A stretch of DNA of 16,053 nucleotides from Salinicoccus sp. UBA3372 (GTDB lineage Bacteria > Bacillota > Bacilli > Staphylococcales > Salinicoccaceae): NCBI GenBank assembly GCA_002360325.1, contig DEQG01000090.1, forward strand, positions 1 through 16,053. The letters are read 5' to 3'. Made by a program: the position numbers and the translations under genes. Under the pieces are notes generated by a model, which was not told the origin of the DNA, did not search any database, and saw only the letters and a program-made list of their open reading frames with translations. Positions 1 through 9,427 of the stretch are shown in pieces (position 1 is the stretch's first letter; each line of letters begins with the position of its first letter).

Positions 1-733
1 AGCAATCAACAGCCATATAATCAGTACGGATATGAAAATGATGATGAACATCTGAAGGATGATAAACAGGATAAGAGAATGTCTTAAATAATGCCGGATG
101 ACATCCATTTTCTCCCGATGAAGCCCCATCTCTTCTGCGCCCTTTACAGATACCCGGTTCAGCCTGAAGTACGCCCACACTGCCCTTGAGACATACAAAA
201 TGTAAGACAGTAATGTCAAAAGCAGTACAAACGGAAGAAATTCCAGTACAAATAGAAGTTCACCGCCCAGAACTGCTGCGAGCACTGTAAATATTGACAG
301 TGCTGCAAACACCCACTTTTTAAACTTTAAAAAAGGACCTTTAAACAGCCGGTCTCTATACCATTTTTCCCAACGGCGATTTCTCGGCGACAATTTGGAG
401 ATATTTTTCTGTGAAGGATTGAAGATCGGATGGCTGAAACTTAAGATTTTCAGTGTATGGACCATATTTTTAATCGACTGCTTCTTAAAAAAATTATTTG
501 CCGTTGTATATTCAAAAGATGCAACCCTTTAAATGATCTATGGAAAACCATAAGAGTTTCTTTTCCATCTTTATAGTCAATCAGTTGATAACCCATCTGT
601 TGGAAATGACGGAGACCTTTCAACATCAGCCAGGCGATAATCATGTAATAGATCAATCCGAATATAATATCCCTCAGATTATCTCCCCTCTTAAATTTTT
701 CTTGCGTCCATCCTACTGCAGATCAAATGTCAT
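1..733 (-). pseudogene. Frameshifted membrane-protein gene, running off the left edge
   Basis: I do not recognise the family. Three minus-strand frames join into one plausible protein. A possible ATG at 733 gives MTFDLQ and then a stop. An overlapping frame (open 722-450) encodes a hydrophobic segment followed by DYKDGKETLMVFHRSFKG. A third frame (open from 528 to the window edge, 176 codons) continues with VASFEYTTANNFFKK and holds long hydrophobic stretches that look like membrane helices. One extra base in the CTGCAGTAGG stretch and one extra G in the AAAGGGTTGC run near 524-530 would restore a single reading frame. No convincing Shine-Dalgarno site precedes any start. The pieces could be a decayed gene, two sequencing errors, or a shorter gene starting at ATG 465. 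The 3' end lies outside the window. It follows the suf terminator, so it is probably not part of that operon. Confidence 0.5.
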
Positions 734-750
734 GACGAATATTTGCGCAT

Positions 751-784
751 AAAAAATAGAGGCTGTCATTTATGACAGCCTCTA
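751..784 (-). terminator. Rho-independent terminator of the suf operon
   Basis: A perfect 13-bp inverted repeat (757-769 with 772-784, core GAGGCTGTCAT) is followed on the minus strand by a run of six T (756-751). It begins 12 bases past the sufB stop and closes the sufCDSUB transcript. Confidence 0.92.
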
Positions 785-796
785 TAAATTTATCCA

Positions 797-2194
797 TTAA
801 CCGATTGAACCTTCCATTTCGAATGAAATCAGACGGTTCATTTCTACCGCATATTCCATTGGAAGTTCCTTTGTGAATGGCTCGATGAAGCCCATAACGA
901 TCATTTCTGTCGCTTCAATTTCACCGATACCGCGGCTCATCAGATAGAATAACTGTTCTTCTGATACTTTCGAAACTTTCGCTTCGTGCTCCAATGAAAT
1001 GTTATCGTTTAAGATTTCATTGTAAGGAATTGTATCTGAAGTGGACTCGTTATCTAAAATCAGAGTATCACACTCGATGTTCGCCCTTGCGTTTTCAGCT
1101 TTTCTGCCGAAGTGTACTTGTCCACGGTAAGATACTTTACCGCCGCCTTTAGCGATGGATTTGGAAACAATTGTAGAAGATGTGTTTGGCGCTAGGTGAA
1201 TCATCTTCGCACCCGCATCCTGCAACTGCCCTTTACCAGCTAAAGCGATTGATAATGTCATACCGCGTGCACCTTCACCTTTAAGGAAGATTGAAGGGTA
1301 CTTCATGGTAATTTTAGAACCTAAGTTACCGTCGACCCATTCCATAGTTCCGTTTTCTTCAACGAAAGTACGTTTTGTAACCAGATTGTAAACGTTGTTT
1401 GCCCAGTTCTGGATTGTCGTATAACGGCAGTAGGCATCTTTTTTAACAATAATTTCAACAACTGCAGAGTGCAGTGAGTTTGTTGTATAAACAGGAGCTG
1501 TACAACCTTCAACGTAGTGAACGCTTGAACCTTCATCACAGATGATAAGTGTACGCTCGAACTGACCCATATTCTCAGAGTTGATACGGAAATAAGCCTG
1601 TAACGGCGAATCCAGTTTAACTCCAGGCGGGCAGTAGATGAATGATCCACCGGACCAGACAGCTGAGTTCAGTGCAGAGAACTTGTTATCTGTAGGAGGT
1701 ACTACAGTTGCCCAGTACTCTCTGAACAGGTCTTCGTTTTCACGAAGTGCAGCGTCTGTATCTTTAAATATTACACCTTTATCTTCAAGGTCCTGCTCCA
1801 TGTTGTGGTAAACAACCTCTGATTCATACTGTGCAGAAACACCTGCAAGATATTTTTGTTCTGCTTCAGGTATACCTAATTTATCGAAAGTAAGTTTGAT
1901 TTCTTCTGGTACTTCATCCCATGAACGTTCTGTCTGTTCTGATGGTTTAACGTAGTAAGTGATCTCATCAAAGTTCAACTCTGATAAATCCCCACCCCAC
2001 ATAGGCATTGGTCTGTCGTAGAAATGCTGTAATGATTTCAGACGGAAATCCAACATCCACTGTGGTTCTTCTTTCATATTCGAAATCTCTTTGACAATCT
2101 CAGGTGTCAATCCGCGGTCTGAACGGAAAATTGAAACGTCTTCATCATGGAAACCATATTTATAATCTTCTATTTCTGGTGCGTTTTTAGCCAT
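797..2194 (-). CDS. sufB: SufB, Fe-S cluster scaffold subunit of SufBCD
   Basis: SufB is the scaffold of the SufBC2D complex, on which Fe-S clusters are built in the cytosol before transfer to apoproteins. The 465-residue protein shows the SufB/SufD family beta-helix core. In the C-terminal part it has [11 protein letters not shown] with Cys375, then SLEHEAKVS with Glu404, spaced like the Cys405 and Glu434 proposed as cluster ligands in E. coli SufB. The ending [17 protein letters not shown] is typical of the family. I chose ATG 2194 (MAKNAPE) over an in-frame GTG at 2203, because AGAAGGAG lies 8 bases before the ATG and overlaps the GTG. It is the last gene of the suf operon, 21 bases after sufU, and is followed by the terminator. 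The length agrees with Staphylococcus and Bacillus SufB as I remember them. Confidence 0.97.
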   Translation of the reverse strand: MAKNAPEIEDYKYGFHDEDVSIFRSDRGLTPEIVKEISNMKEEPQWMLDFRLKSLQHFYDRPMPMWGGDLSELNFDEITYYVKPSEQTERSWDEVPEEIKLTFDKLGIPEAEQKYLAGVSAQYESEVVYHNMEQDLEDKGVIFKDTDAALRENEDLFREYWATVVPPTDNKFSALNSAVWSGGSFIYCPPGVKLDSPLQAYFRINSENMGQFERTLIICDEGSSVHYVEGCTAPVYTTNSLHSAVVEIIVKKDAYCRYTTIQNWANNVYNLVTKRTFVEENGTMEWVDGNLGSKITMKYPSIFLKGEGARGMTLSIALAGKGQLQDAGAKMIHLAPNTSSTIVSKSIAKGGGKVSYRGQVHFGRKAENARANIECDTLILDNESTSDTIPYNEILNDNISLEHEAKVSKVSEEQLFYLMSRGIGEIEATEMIVMGFIEPFTKELPMEYAVEMNRLISFEMEGSIG

Positions 2195-2215
2195 GACTCT
2201 CACTCCTTCTAAATA

Positions 2216-3881
<1,666 letters not shown>

Positions 3882-3888
3882 TTAAGAC

Positions 3889-5205
3889 TTATTTCGATAA
3901 AATTTTCATCTCGATAATTTCTTTGAGCTGTCTCTTCACCGATTCGATTGGCAGTGCTGCCACCACAGGATCCAGGAAACCGTGGATGACAAGTCTTTCA
4001 GCCTCTTCCTGAGAGATACCGCGGCTCATCAGATAGAACAGCTGAAGTGGATCAACACGTCCGACTGATGCTGCATGACCTGCAGTTACATCATCTTCAT
4101 CGATGAGAAGAATCGGGTTTGCGTCTCCGCGTGCACGGTCGCTCAGCATAAGGATGCGTGATTCCTGCTGTGCGTCAGCACGTGTACCGCCGTGTTTGAT
4201 ATATCCCACACCGTTAAAGATGCTTGTTGCGCTGTCCTTCATCACACCGTGCTTAAGGATGTGTCCGTTTGAATCTTTACCGTAGTGGATAATCTGTGTA
4301 GTAACGTTCTGGATCTGCTGTCCGCGTCCGATAGTTACTGTTTTCAGATCCGAATTTGAACGGTCGCCCATCAGGTAAGTCGTGTTGTCGTTGATAACGT
4401 TTGAATCGTTCATCAGGCCAAGTGCCCAGTCGATTCTTGCATCGTCTGATGCGACACCGCGACGGTTGATATAACCAGTCATGCCTTCAGAAAGAACATC
4501 AACGCCACCGTACGTCACTTTGGCATTATCCAAAGCAAGTACTTCTGAAACGATGTTGATCTGTTCTTTAGTCTCTTCCACGTTGGATAAATAGTTCTCA
4601 ACGTAAGTGATTTCAGAACCTTTATCCGCCACAATCAATACGTGGTTGATGATGGAAGCTTTCTCATCGTCGTGCAGTAAAACCATCTGCACAGGGTCTT
4701 CGATGTAAACATCTTTAGGAACATAGACGAACATACCGCCGTTCAGCATGGCAGTGTGGAAAGCAGTGAGCTTGTTCTCATCAACTTTTACGCCATCCTG
4801 CATGAAGTATTTTTCAACCAGTTCCGGATGATTGTGAGTCGCCTCAACAATATTCTCTATGATTACACCTTTATCTTTCAATTTTTCATCAATTTGGAGA
4901 TAAGCAGGTGTATTGTTGTGCTGTACATAAATATTTTTAGTGTTTTCGATATCAAGCAGTGCCTTTACCGATTCAGGCAGCTCTTCAAGACTGTTGTAAA
5001 CACTGCTGTCGACAACCGGCTCGGACATTGTGAAAAAATCCCATCTCTTGATGTTCGTCTTATCCGGTTTCGGCATATCGATATTTTCGATCAGCTCAAG
5101 CGCTTCTTTCTTTTTGTTGATTAAAAAGTCTGATTCACCGCGATCAGTTGCGCGCTGAATGACTTCATCCGCATTTAAAATCAATTCATTAGATACAGTA
5201 GCCAT
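3889..5205 (-). CDS. sufD: SufD, FeS assembly subunit of SufBCD
   Basis: SufD is the paralogue of SufB that completes the SufBC2D scaffold and contributes to iron entry and cluster formation. The 438-residue protein has a helical N-terminal region (about 1-140), then the beta-helix core and the C-terminal signature DDVTAGHAASVGRVDPLQLFYL in pieces. His377 in AGHAAS corresponds to the histidine proposed as a cluster ligand in E. coli SufD (His360). The cluster cysteine of SufB is absent, as expected for SufD. The ATG at 5205 has AGGAGG 7 bases upstream. The gene follows sufC after a 15-base gap and precedes sufS by 22 bases, in one operon. Confidence 0.96.
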   Translation of the reverse strand: MATVSNELILNADEVIQRATDRGESDFLINKKKEALELIENIDMPKPDKTNIKRWDFFTMSEPVVDSSVYNSLEELPESVKALLDIENTKNIYVQHNNTPAYLQIDEKLKDKGVIIENIVEATHNHPELVEKYFMQDGVKVDENKLTAFHTAMLNGGMFVYVPKDVYIEDPVQMVLLHDDEKASIINHVLIVADKGSEITYVENYLSNVEETKEQINIVSEVLALDNAKVTYGGVDVLSEGMTGYINRRGVASDDARIDWALGLMNDSNVINDNTTYLMGDRSNSDLKTVTIGRGQQIQNVTTQIIHYGKDSNGHILKHGVMKDSATSIFNGVGYIKHGGTRADAQQESRILMLSDRARGDANPILLIDEDDVTAGHAASVGRVDPLQLFYLMSRGISQEEAERLVIHGFLDPVVAALPIESVKRQLKEIIEMKILSK

Positions 5206-5220
5206 TATGATCCTCCTGTC

Positions 5221-6006
5221 TTAATTAACGTCAGATTCTACAGTTACGTCATCAATACCCAGTTCTTCTTTAATCCAGTCATAACCTTCCGCTTCTAAAC
5301 GTTCAGCTAATTCTTTACCGCCGGATTTAACAATTCTGCCTCTCATCATAACGTGTACATGATCAGGTGAGATGTAGTTAAGAAGTCTTTGGTAGTGAGT
5401 GATGATCAATGAACCGAACTGTTCGCCGCGTAGTTTGTTGATACCTTTTGACACAACTTTCAGCGCATCAATATCAAGACCTGAGTCAATTTCATCCAGA
5501 ATGCCGAACTTAGGCTCCAGCATCATAAGCTGTAAGATTTCGTTTCTCTTCTTCTCACCGCCGGAAAATCCTTCGTTCAGGTAACGTGTAGCCATATCCT
5601 GATCGATTTCAAGGTATTCCATGTTTTTATCTAATTTCTTAATGAACTGCATTAAGTTGATTTCGTCGCCTTCTTCACGCTGAGCATTGATTGCAGAACG
5701 CAGGAAGTCTGAAGTTGTCACACCTGAGATTTCAGATGGATACTGCATTCCAAGGAAAAGACCGGCCTGTGAACGTTCGTCCACTTCCATTTCGAGTACA
5801 TCTTCACCATCAAGAATTACTTCACCTTGTGTTACTTCGTAACGCGGGTGACCCATGATCGCTTGTGCCAAAGTGGATTTACCGGTACCGTTTGGTCCCA
5901 TTACCGCGTGAATCTCGCCTTGCTTCAGTGTCAGGTCGACACCTTTTAAAATTTCTTTACCGTCTATTTCGACATGTAAGTTTTTGATTTCCAGAACAGA
6001 AGTCAT
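5221..6006 (-). CDS. sufC: SufC, ATPase of the SufBCD complex
   Basis: SufC is the cytosolic ABC-type ATPase that drives conformational change of the SufB-SufD scaffold; it is not a transporter. The 261-residue protein has Walker A GPNGTGKST at 37-45, the Q-loop region near GMQYPSEISGV (86-96), the ABC signature FSGGEKKR at 147-154 and Walker B FGILDEIDSGLD at 167-178, followed by the H-loop in LIITHYQRLL. EIDSGLDIDAL is characteristic of SufC. The start at ATG 6006 is preceded by TGGAGG. It is the first gene of the operon, with the promoter about 100 bases upstream. The C-terminal tail is acidic. Confidence 0.97.
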   Translation of the reverse strand: MTSVLEIKNLHVEIDGKEILKGVDLTLKQGEIHAVMGPNGTGKSTLAQAIMGHPRYEVTQGEVILDGEDVLEMEVDERSQAGLFLGMQYPSEISGVTTSDFLRSAINAQREEGDEINLMQFIKKLDKNMEYLEIDQDMATRYLNEGFSGGEKKRNEILQLMMLEPKFGILDEIDSGLDIDALKVVSKGINKLRGEQFGSLIITHYQRLLNYISPDHVHVMMRGRIVKSGGKELAERLEAEGYDWIKEELGIDDVTVESDVN

Positions 6007-6086
6007 TTACTTATCCTCCAATTAGAAAATATTATTTCCATACCCCACCAGTTTATAATAATTCTAATCTATAGTCAAAGATATGG

Positions 6087-6101
6087 AGTATGTTTCATAC
6101 T
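6087..6101. promoter_or_regulatory. 15-bp palindrome at the suf transcription start
   Basis: AGTATGTTTCATACT is a perfect palindrome with 6-base arms and a 3-base centre. It begins 5 bases downstream of the predicted -10 box (6107-6112) of the suf promoter, so it covers the expected start site. A further AGTATG half-site is at 6155-6160, just upstream of the -35 box. The position suits a repressor operator; I cannot name the regulator. Confidence 0.4.
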
Positions 6102-6106
6102 GCCTT

Positions 6107-6135
6107 ATTATACCTTAAAAACGAAACATATTAAA
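6107..6135 (-). promoter_or_regulatory. Predicted sigma-A promoter of sufCDSUB
   Basis: The minus strand shows a perfect TATAAT at 6112-6107 and TTTAAT at 6135-6130 as a weak -35, separated by exactly 17 bases. This gives a leader of about 95 bases before sufC. A second possible promoter lies downstream (TTGACT at 6073-6078 with TATAAA 15 bases later), but its spacing is poor. Confidence 0.55.
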
Positions 6136-6198
6136 GGGAATCCCCTCATCTTAAAGTATGAATCGCAGCTTAAATGGAATTAGTATTCTTTGAGAATT

Positions 6199-6231
6199 AA
6201 AAAACCTAAATGATTTCAGGAATCATCCAGG
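6199..6231 (-). terminator. Rho-independent terminator of the sulfurtransferase gene
   Basis: On the minus strand an 11-bp stem with two G-U pairs (6221-6231 with 6205-6215, CCTGGATGATT) and a 5-base loop is followed by six T. It begins 32 bases past the stop codon of the sulfurtransferase and separates it from the suf promoter. Confidence 0.88.
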
Positions 6232-6262
6232 TTGTAATACTTCCCTCATCAAATTGATGATA

Positions 6263-7165
6263 TTATTTCGAATTTTTAGTCTCCATTGGTAATTTTTCAT
6301 CTGCCGCCCACTCTGATAAAGACCCATCATATACCGCAACATTTTCCTGGCCAAGCTTATTCAGCAGGTACTGCGTCCATGTCGCTGCGATTGCGCCGCC
6401 GCAGTATGTGATCACCTTCTTATCTTTATCCAGCGCGCCTGCTTCTTCAAATTTCCGCTTTAATTTTTCGTCATCATAGATTTCTCCGGTTTTGGGATCA
6501 GCCAGATCTCCGAAAAATACATTTACAGCGCCTTTAATGTGTCCGGGACGTGCATATGTTCCCGTGTCCCCTTCATAGTTCGCTTTGCTCAGACTGTCCA
6601 GTATGACTACATTATCGTCATCTATGGCTTTCAGGACATCTTCCTTACCCGCAAAGAATTCAGGGCGTCTCGTGATATTCAAACTGCCTTTTTCAGGTGC
6701 AGCCGCTTCATGCGTGACCGGACGGTTTTCTCTTACCCACTTGTCATAGCCGCCCTCAAGGATTGCGACATTATCAAACCCTTCAAATTTCAGCTGCCAC
6801 GCCAGACGTGAGGCCCAGTCAGAAGCCTCGAAATCCACGCCAACCTGTGCACCGCGGTCATATATTACTACAAATGAATCATCGGACACGCCGAGGTTCT
6901 CCATCTTCTCCGTGAACTCCCCGTGTGCAATGACAGCAAAATTATACGGCCCTTCCGGGTCTGAGAAGTCCTGCAGTATATCGGCAAACACAGCACCAGG
7001 GATATGGCTTTTATCGTAATCCTCCCGGCCGCTCCATACCTTTGTATCGATGCCTTTTTCATCAATCGACAAATAAGTGGTCGCATCCATTATCCGTAAA
7101 TTTTCATCTTCCAAATGCGCGTTTAACCATTCTGTTGAAACAAATTTCGTGTTTTTACCTGACAA
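6263..7165 (-). CDS. Sulfurtransferase with two rhodanese domains
   Basis: This cytosolic protein of 300 residues belongs to the thiosulfate/3-mercaptopyruvate sulfurtransferase family, which moves sulfane sulfur through a cysteine persulfide. The N-terminal rhodanese domain (about 8-150) lacks an active cysteine: its loop reads IYDRGAQVGV. The C-terminal domain (about 165-295) has Cys255 in TYCGGAIAATW and the conserved Arg in ARPGHIKGAVN (Arg206). The loop CGGAIA fits neither the classical thiosulfate type (CRKGVT) nor the mercaptopyruvate type (CG[ST]GVT), so the substrate stays open. The start is TTG at 7165, 8 bases after GGAGAGG; no better ATG exists. It is a single-gene transcript beside suf, with its own promoter, operator-like repeat and terminator. 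A link to sulfide or sulfur supply is inference. Confidence 0.92.
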   Translation of the reverse strand: MSGKNTKFVSTEWLNAHLEDENLRIMDATTYLSIDEKGIDTKVWSGREDYDKSHIPGAVFADILQDFSDPEGPYNFAVIAHGEFTEKMENLGVSDDSFVVIYDRGAQVGVDFEASDWASRLAWQLKFEGFDNVAILEGGYDKWVRENRPVTHEAAAPEKGSLNITRRPEFFAGKEDVLKAIDDDNVVILDSLSKANYEGDTGTYARPGHIKGAVNVFFGDLADPKTGEIYDDEKLKRKFEEAGALDKDKKVITYCGGAIAATWTQYLLNKLGQENVAVYDGSLSEWAADEKLPMETKNSK

Positions 7166-7179
7166 TTAAAGCACCTCTC

Positions 7180-7206
7180 CAAATCATATTTGATTACTAT
7201 GATTTG
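7180..7206. promoter_or_regulatory. Perfect 9-bp inverted repeat at the sulfurtransferase start site
   Basis: CAAATCATA (7180-7188) and TATGATTTG (7198-7206) form a perfect inverted repeat with a 9-base centre. It lies directly downstream of the -10 box, over the expected start of transcription. A third copy of the half-site TATGATTT is at 7240-7247, just upstream of the -35 box. This layout is typical of a dimeric repressor with an extra upstream site. The regulator is unknown. Confidence 0.5.
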
Positions 7207-7235
7207 AATATAACACATATTCTGCTCCTGGTGAA
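7207..7235 (-). promoter_or_regulatory. Predicted sigma-A promoter of the sulfurtransferase gene
   Basis: TTCACC (7235-7230) and TATATT (7212-7207) on the minus strand are separated by 17 bases. They match the sigma-A consensus at 4 of 6 and 5 of 6 positions. The leader is about 35 bases and contains the 27-bp inverted repeat. Confidence 0.55.
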
Positions 7236-7260
7236 AAAATATGATTTTTTATCATTAAAA

Positions 7261-7290
7261 AAATAAAACCGGACGCTTCCCGGCATCCGG
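7261..7290 (-). terminator. Rho-independent terminator of the DUF4870-like gene
   Basis: A GC-rich stem (7283-7290 with 7269-7276, CCGGATGC, one G-U pair) with a 6-base loop is followed on the minus strand by TTTTATTT and further T. It begins 18 bases after the stop codon of the small membrane-protein gene. Confidence 0.85.
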
Positions 7291-7308
7291 CTTTCGATCG
7301 TTTGATAT

Positions 7309-7653
7309 TTACTTGATGATATCCAATGTGAACGGCGGTCTGTAAGATTCACCATTCATAGTTTTAATGATACCCATGATGATGAATACGATCATCGCAA
7401 CCTGAACAATCGGTCCAAGGATGAAGCCGATCAATACAATTGTCGTCAGCCATGCGATGAATGCATAAATCGTGTAGCTGATTCCAAAGTTTGCAACATG
7501 TCTTAAAGCCTCTGCCGTCTCAGGGTCATCATCTTTCTTCAATGCCCATATCAGCAGCGGACCAACAATCATGGTAAATATCGCTAAGATATATGAAACA
7601 AGGACGAGTGACGAATCATAGCCTGTTTGAGTGTTCTGAGTGTTTTGTGTCAT
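7309..7653 (-). CDS. DUF4870-family small membrane protein (Tic20-like)
   Basis: The 114-residue protein has a short polar N-terminus rich in Gln, Asn and Thr. Three hydrophobic segments follow, at about 14-37, 56-75 and 77-95, with ALKKDDDPETAEALRHVANFGISY between the first and second. The KK(D)DPE...A(R/K)(N/H)...NF(Q/G)(I/L)SY pattern and the length are those I recall for DUF4870/Tic20-like proteins of Bacillota, whose function is not established. The start at ATG 7653 follows AGGGGAGGG. The gene stands alone, with its own terminator downstream and the metQ terminator upstream. No function can be deduced from its neighbours. Confidence 0.88.
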   Translation of the reverse strand: MTQNTQNTQTGYDSSLVLVSYILAIFTMIVGPLLIWALKKDDDPETAEALRHVANFGISYTIYAFIAWLTTIVLIGFILGPIVQVAMIVFIIMGIIKTMNGESYRPPFTLDIIK

Positions 7654-7691
7654 TTATTACCCTCCCCTTTTATTTACCTTTTACTCTTTTA

Positions 7692-7720
7692 AGTTTAACA
7701 TGAATGAACTTTGCGCACAA
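7692..7720 (-). promoter_or_regulatory. Possible promoter of the DUF4870-like gene
   Basis: On the minus strand TTGTGC (7720-7715) and TAAACT (7697-7692) are 17 bases apart, and TG one base before the -10 box gives an extended -10. Each box matches only partly, so this is tentative. Confidence 0.3.
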
Positions 7721-7735
7721 TTGAAGACTTATGGC

Positions 7736-7785
7736 AAAAAAAAATAAAGACCACTGGAAATCACAAGATTAACGGTGGTCTTTAT
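7736..7785 (-). terminator. Rho-independent terminator of metNIQ
   Basis: An inverted repeat (AATAAAGACCAC against GTGGTCTTTATT, about 7775-7785 with 7743-7754) starts 5 bases after the metQ stop. The minus strand continues into a run of T (7744-7736). The loop is about 20 bases. Confidence 0.85.
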
Positions 7786-7790
7786 TCACA

Positions 7791-8693
7791 TTATTCTGCA
7801 GGGATTACTGCACCTTCATAGTTGTCTTCGATGAACTGTTTGATTTCATCGCTCTGAAGCACTTCCATCAGCTTCTGGATGTCTTCCCTTTCCTCATCGC
7901 CTGAACGTACAGCAACAAGATTTGCATAAGGAGATTCGCCGTCTTCTATTGCGATTGAATCATCAACAGGGTTCAGTCCGCCGTCCAGCGCAAAGTTGGA
8001 GTTGATGATGACGACAGGCGCTTCGTTATTATTGTACATTTCAACCAATAATTCCGGAGCCGTCTGATTGTTGAAGTCGAAGTCGTGCGGGTTCTCGGTA
8101 ATATCGTCGAATGTCGCATTTTCAATATCAATGCCCTCTTCGATTTCCACTAAGCCTGCATCTACAAAGAATGACAGGAAGCGTCCTTCTTCAGCAGGGT
8201 TGTTGGATACAAGGATTGTGGAACCGTCCGGAACGTCTTCCAGAGAGTCATGGTCCTGTGAATAAACAGCCATCGGCTCGATATGTACATTGCCTGCCGA
8301 TACCAGATCATAATCGTGAGACTCGACTTCACCATCCAGATAAGGTGTGTGCTGGAAGAAGTTTGCATCCACTTCTTCATCAGCAAGGAGACGGTTTGGA
8401 GTTGTATAGTCATTGACGATATCCACATCGAGCTCAATGCCGTCTTCTTCAAGAATCGTTGCCGCTTCTTCTAAAATTTCAGCATGCGGTGCCGGGGATG
8501 CAGCAACTGACAATGTGCCGCCTTCTTCTGATGCTTCTTCAGATGAATCCTGCTCAGTTTCAGCAGATTCTTCAGTTTCCTCACCTGCATCCGCGCTTTC
8601 TTCAGCACCTTCTTCTTCACCGCTGCCACATGCCACAAGAACAACTGCAAAAACTGATAAAGCTAAAAACAGTAAAAACTTCTTCATATACAT
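7791..8693 (-). CDS. metQ: MetQ, methionine-binding lipoprotein
   Basis: MetQ is the extracellular, membrane-anchored substrate-binding protein of the MetNIQ importer for D- and L-methionine. The protein has 300 residues from the first ATG. The signal peptide ends in the lipobox VLVAC with Cys22, which would be lipid-modified. Residues 23-59 form a linker with 17 Asp or Glu and no basic residue. The NlpA/MetQ domain (about 60-300) contains VAASPAPHAEILE, ANFFQHTPYLD and NNPAEEGRFLSFF. ATG 8693 (MYMKK) is only about 5 bases from the AGAGAGGA site; ATG 8687 (MKKFL) is about 10 bases away and is equally likely. It is the last gene of the riboswitch-led metNIQ operon, 41 bases after metI, and a terminator follows. 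Confidence 0.95.
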   Translation of the reverse strand: MYMKKFLLFLALSVFAVVLVACGSGEEEGAEESADAGEETEESAETEQDSSEEASEEGGTLSVAASPAPHAEILEEAATILEEDGIELDVDIVNDYTTPNRLLADEEVDANFFQHTPYLDGEVESHDYDLVSAGNVHIEPMAVYSQDHDSLEDVPDGSTILVSNNPAEEGRFLSFFVDAGLVEIEEGIDIENATFDDITENPHDFDFNNQTAPELLVEMYNNNEAPVVIINSNFALDGGLNPVDDSIAIEDGESPYANLVAVRSGDEEREDIQKLMEVLQSDEIKQFIEDNYEGAVIPAE

Positions 8694-8734
8694 CCAATCC
8701 TCTCTAACAGTATTTTATTTATAATGTATGATCA

Positions 8735-9427
8735 TCATCTCTTATCCACAGCTTTTGCGAGGAAGTCCCCAGCGAACTGAATGATGAAGACAATGATCAG
8801 TATTACTATTGTTGCGACTAGAGTGACGTCACTCTGATTCCGTGTAAATCCGACCATATAGGCAAGGTTTCCGAGACCGCCTGCGCCGATGACGCCGGCA
8901 ATCGCCGTCGAACCGACCAGCATGATGGCAGTGACCGTAATGCCTGAGATCAGTGCGGGCATGGATTCGGGAATCAATACTTTCCAGATGATGGTCCATG
9001 TGTTTGCCCCCATCGATTCCGCCGCTTCAATCACGCCTTTATCTATTTCCTTAAGTCCGATTTCAACGAGACGTGCATAGAACGGCGATGCACCGATGAT
9101 GAGAGCGGGCAATGCACCCTGTACGCCCATGATCGTGCCCATGATGGCTTTTGTAAACGGAATGAGCAATATGATTAAAATGATGAACGGTATGGCTCTG
9201 AACAGGTTGACGAGAAAGGCCGTAATGCCGTAGACCGGCTGGCTCCCCCTGTTGTCGCTCTTATCGGACAGAAAAAGTATGATGCCGAGAACAAGTCCGA
9301 TGATCAATGTAAAGAACGTTGCGATGCCTGTCATATAGATAGTATCGACTGTCGCTTCCCATACAACGTCCCATTTGACGTTTTCAAAACTGAACATATC
9401 TCTGAAGGCCTGGAAAAATTCATTCAT
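8735..9427 (-). CDS. metI: MetI, methionine ABC importer permease
   Basis: MetI is the membrane subunit of the methionine importer; two copies pair with two MetN subunits. The 230-residue protein has about five membrane segments, with hydrophobic stretches near 28-52, 67-88, 98-110, 160-188 and 203-222. The EAA loop that contacts MetN is EAAESMGANTWTIIWKVLIPES (about 134-155, read in pieces). The start ATG at 9427 overlaps the metN stop codon by one base (TAATG), and the SD-like GGTGGAG sits just inside metN, so translation is probably coupled. In B. subtilis the same subunit is named MetP. Confidence 0.95.
   Translation of the reverse strand: MNEFFQAFRDMFSFENVKWDVVWEATVDTIYMTGIATFFTLIIGLVLGIILFLSDKSDNRGSQPVYGITAFLVNLFRAIPFIILIILLIPFTKAIMGTIMGVQGALPALIIGASPFYARLVEIGLKEIDKGVIEAAESMGANTWTIIWKVLIPESMPALISGITVTAIMLVGSTAIAGVIGAGGLGNLAYMVGFTRNQSDVTLVATIVILIIVFIIQFAGDFLAKAVDKR

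Noticed and set aside
2195..2203. Longer SufB from GTG 2203
   Set aside because: The GTG lies in the SD sequence of the better ATG at 2194, and MAKNAPE is the usual SufB N-terminus.
8413..8724. Ser-rich open frame on the plus strand opposite metQ
   Set aside because: It is the antisense shadow of the Glu/Ala/Ser-rich MetQ linker and signal peptide and has no ribosome site.
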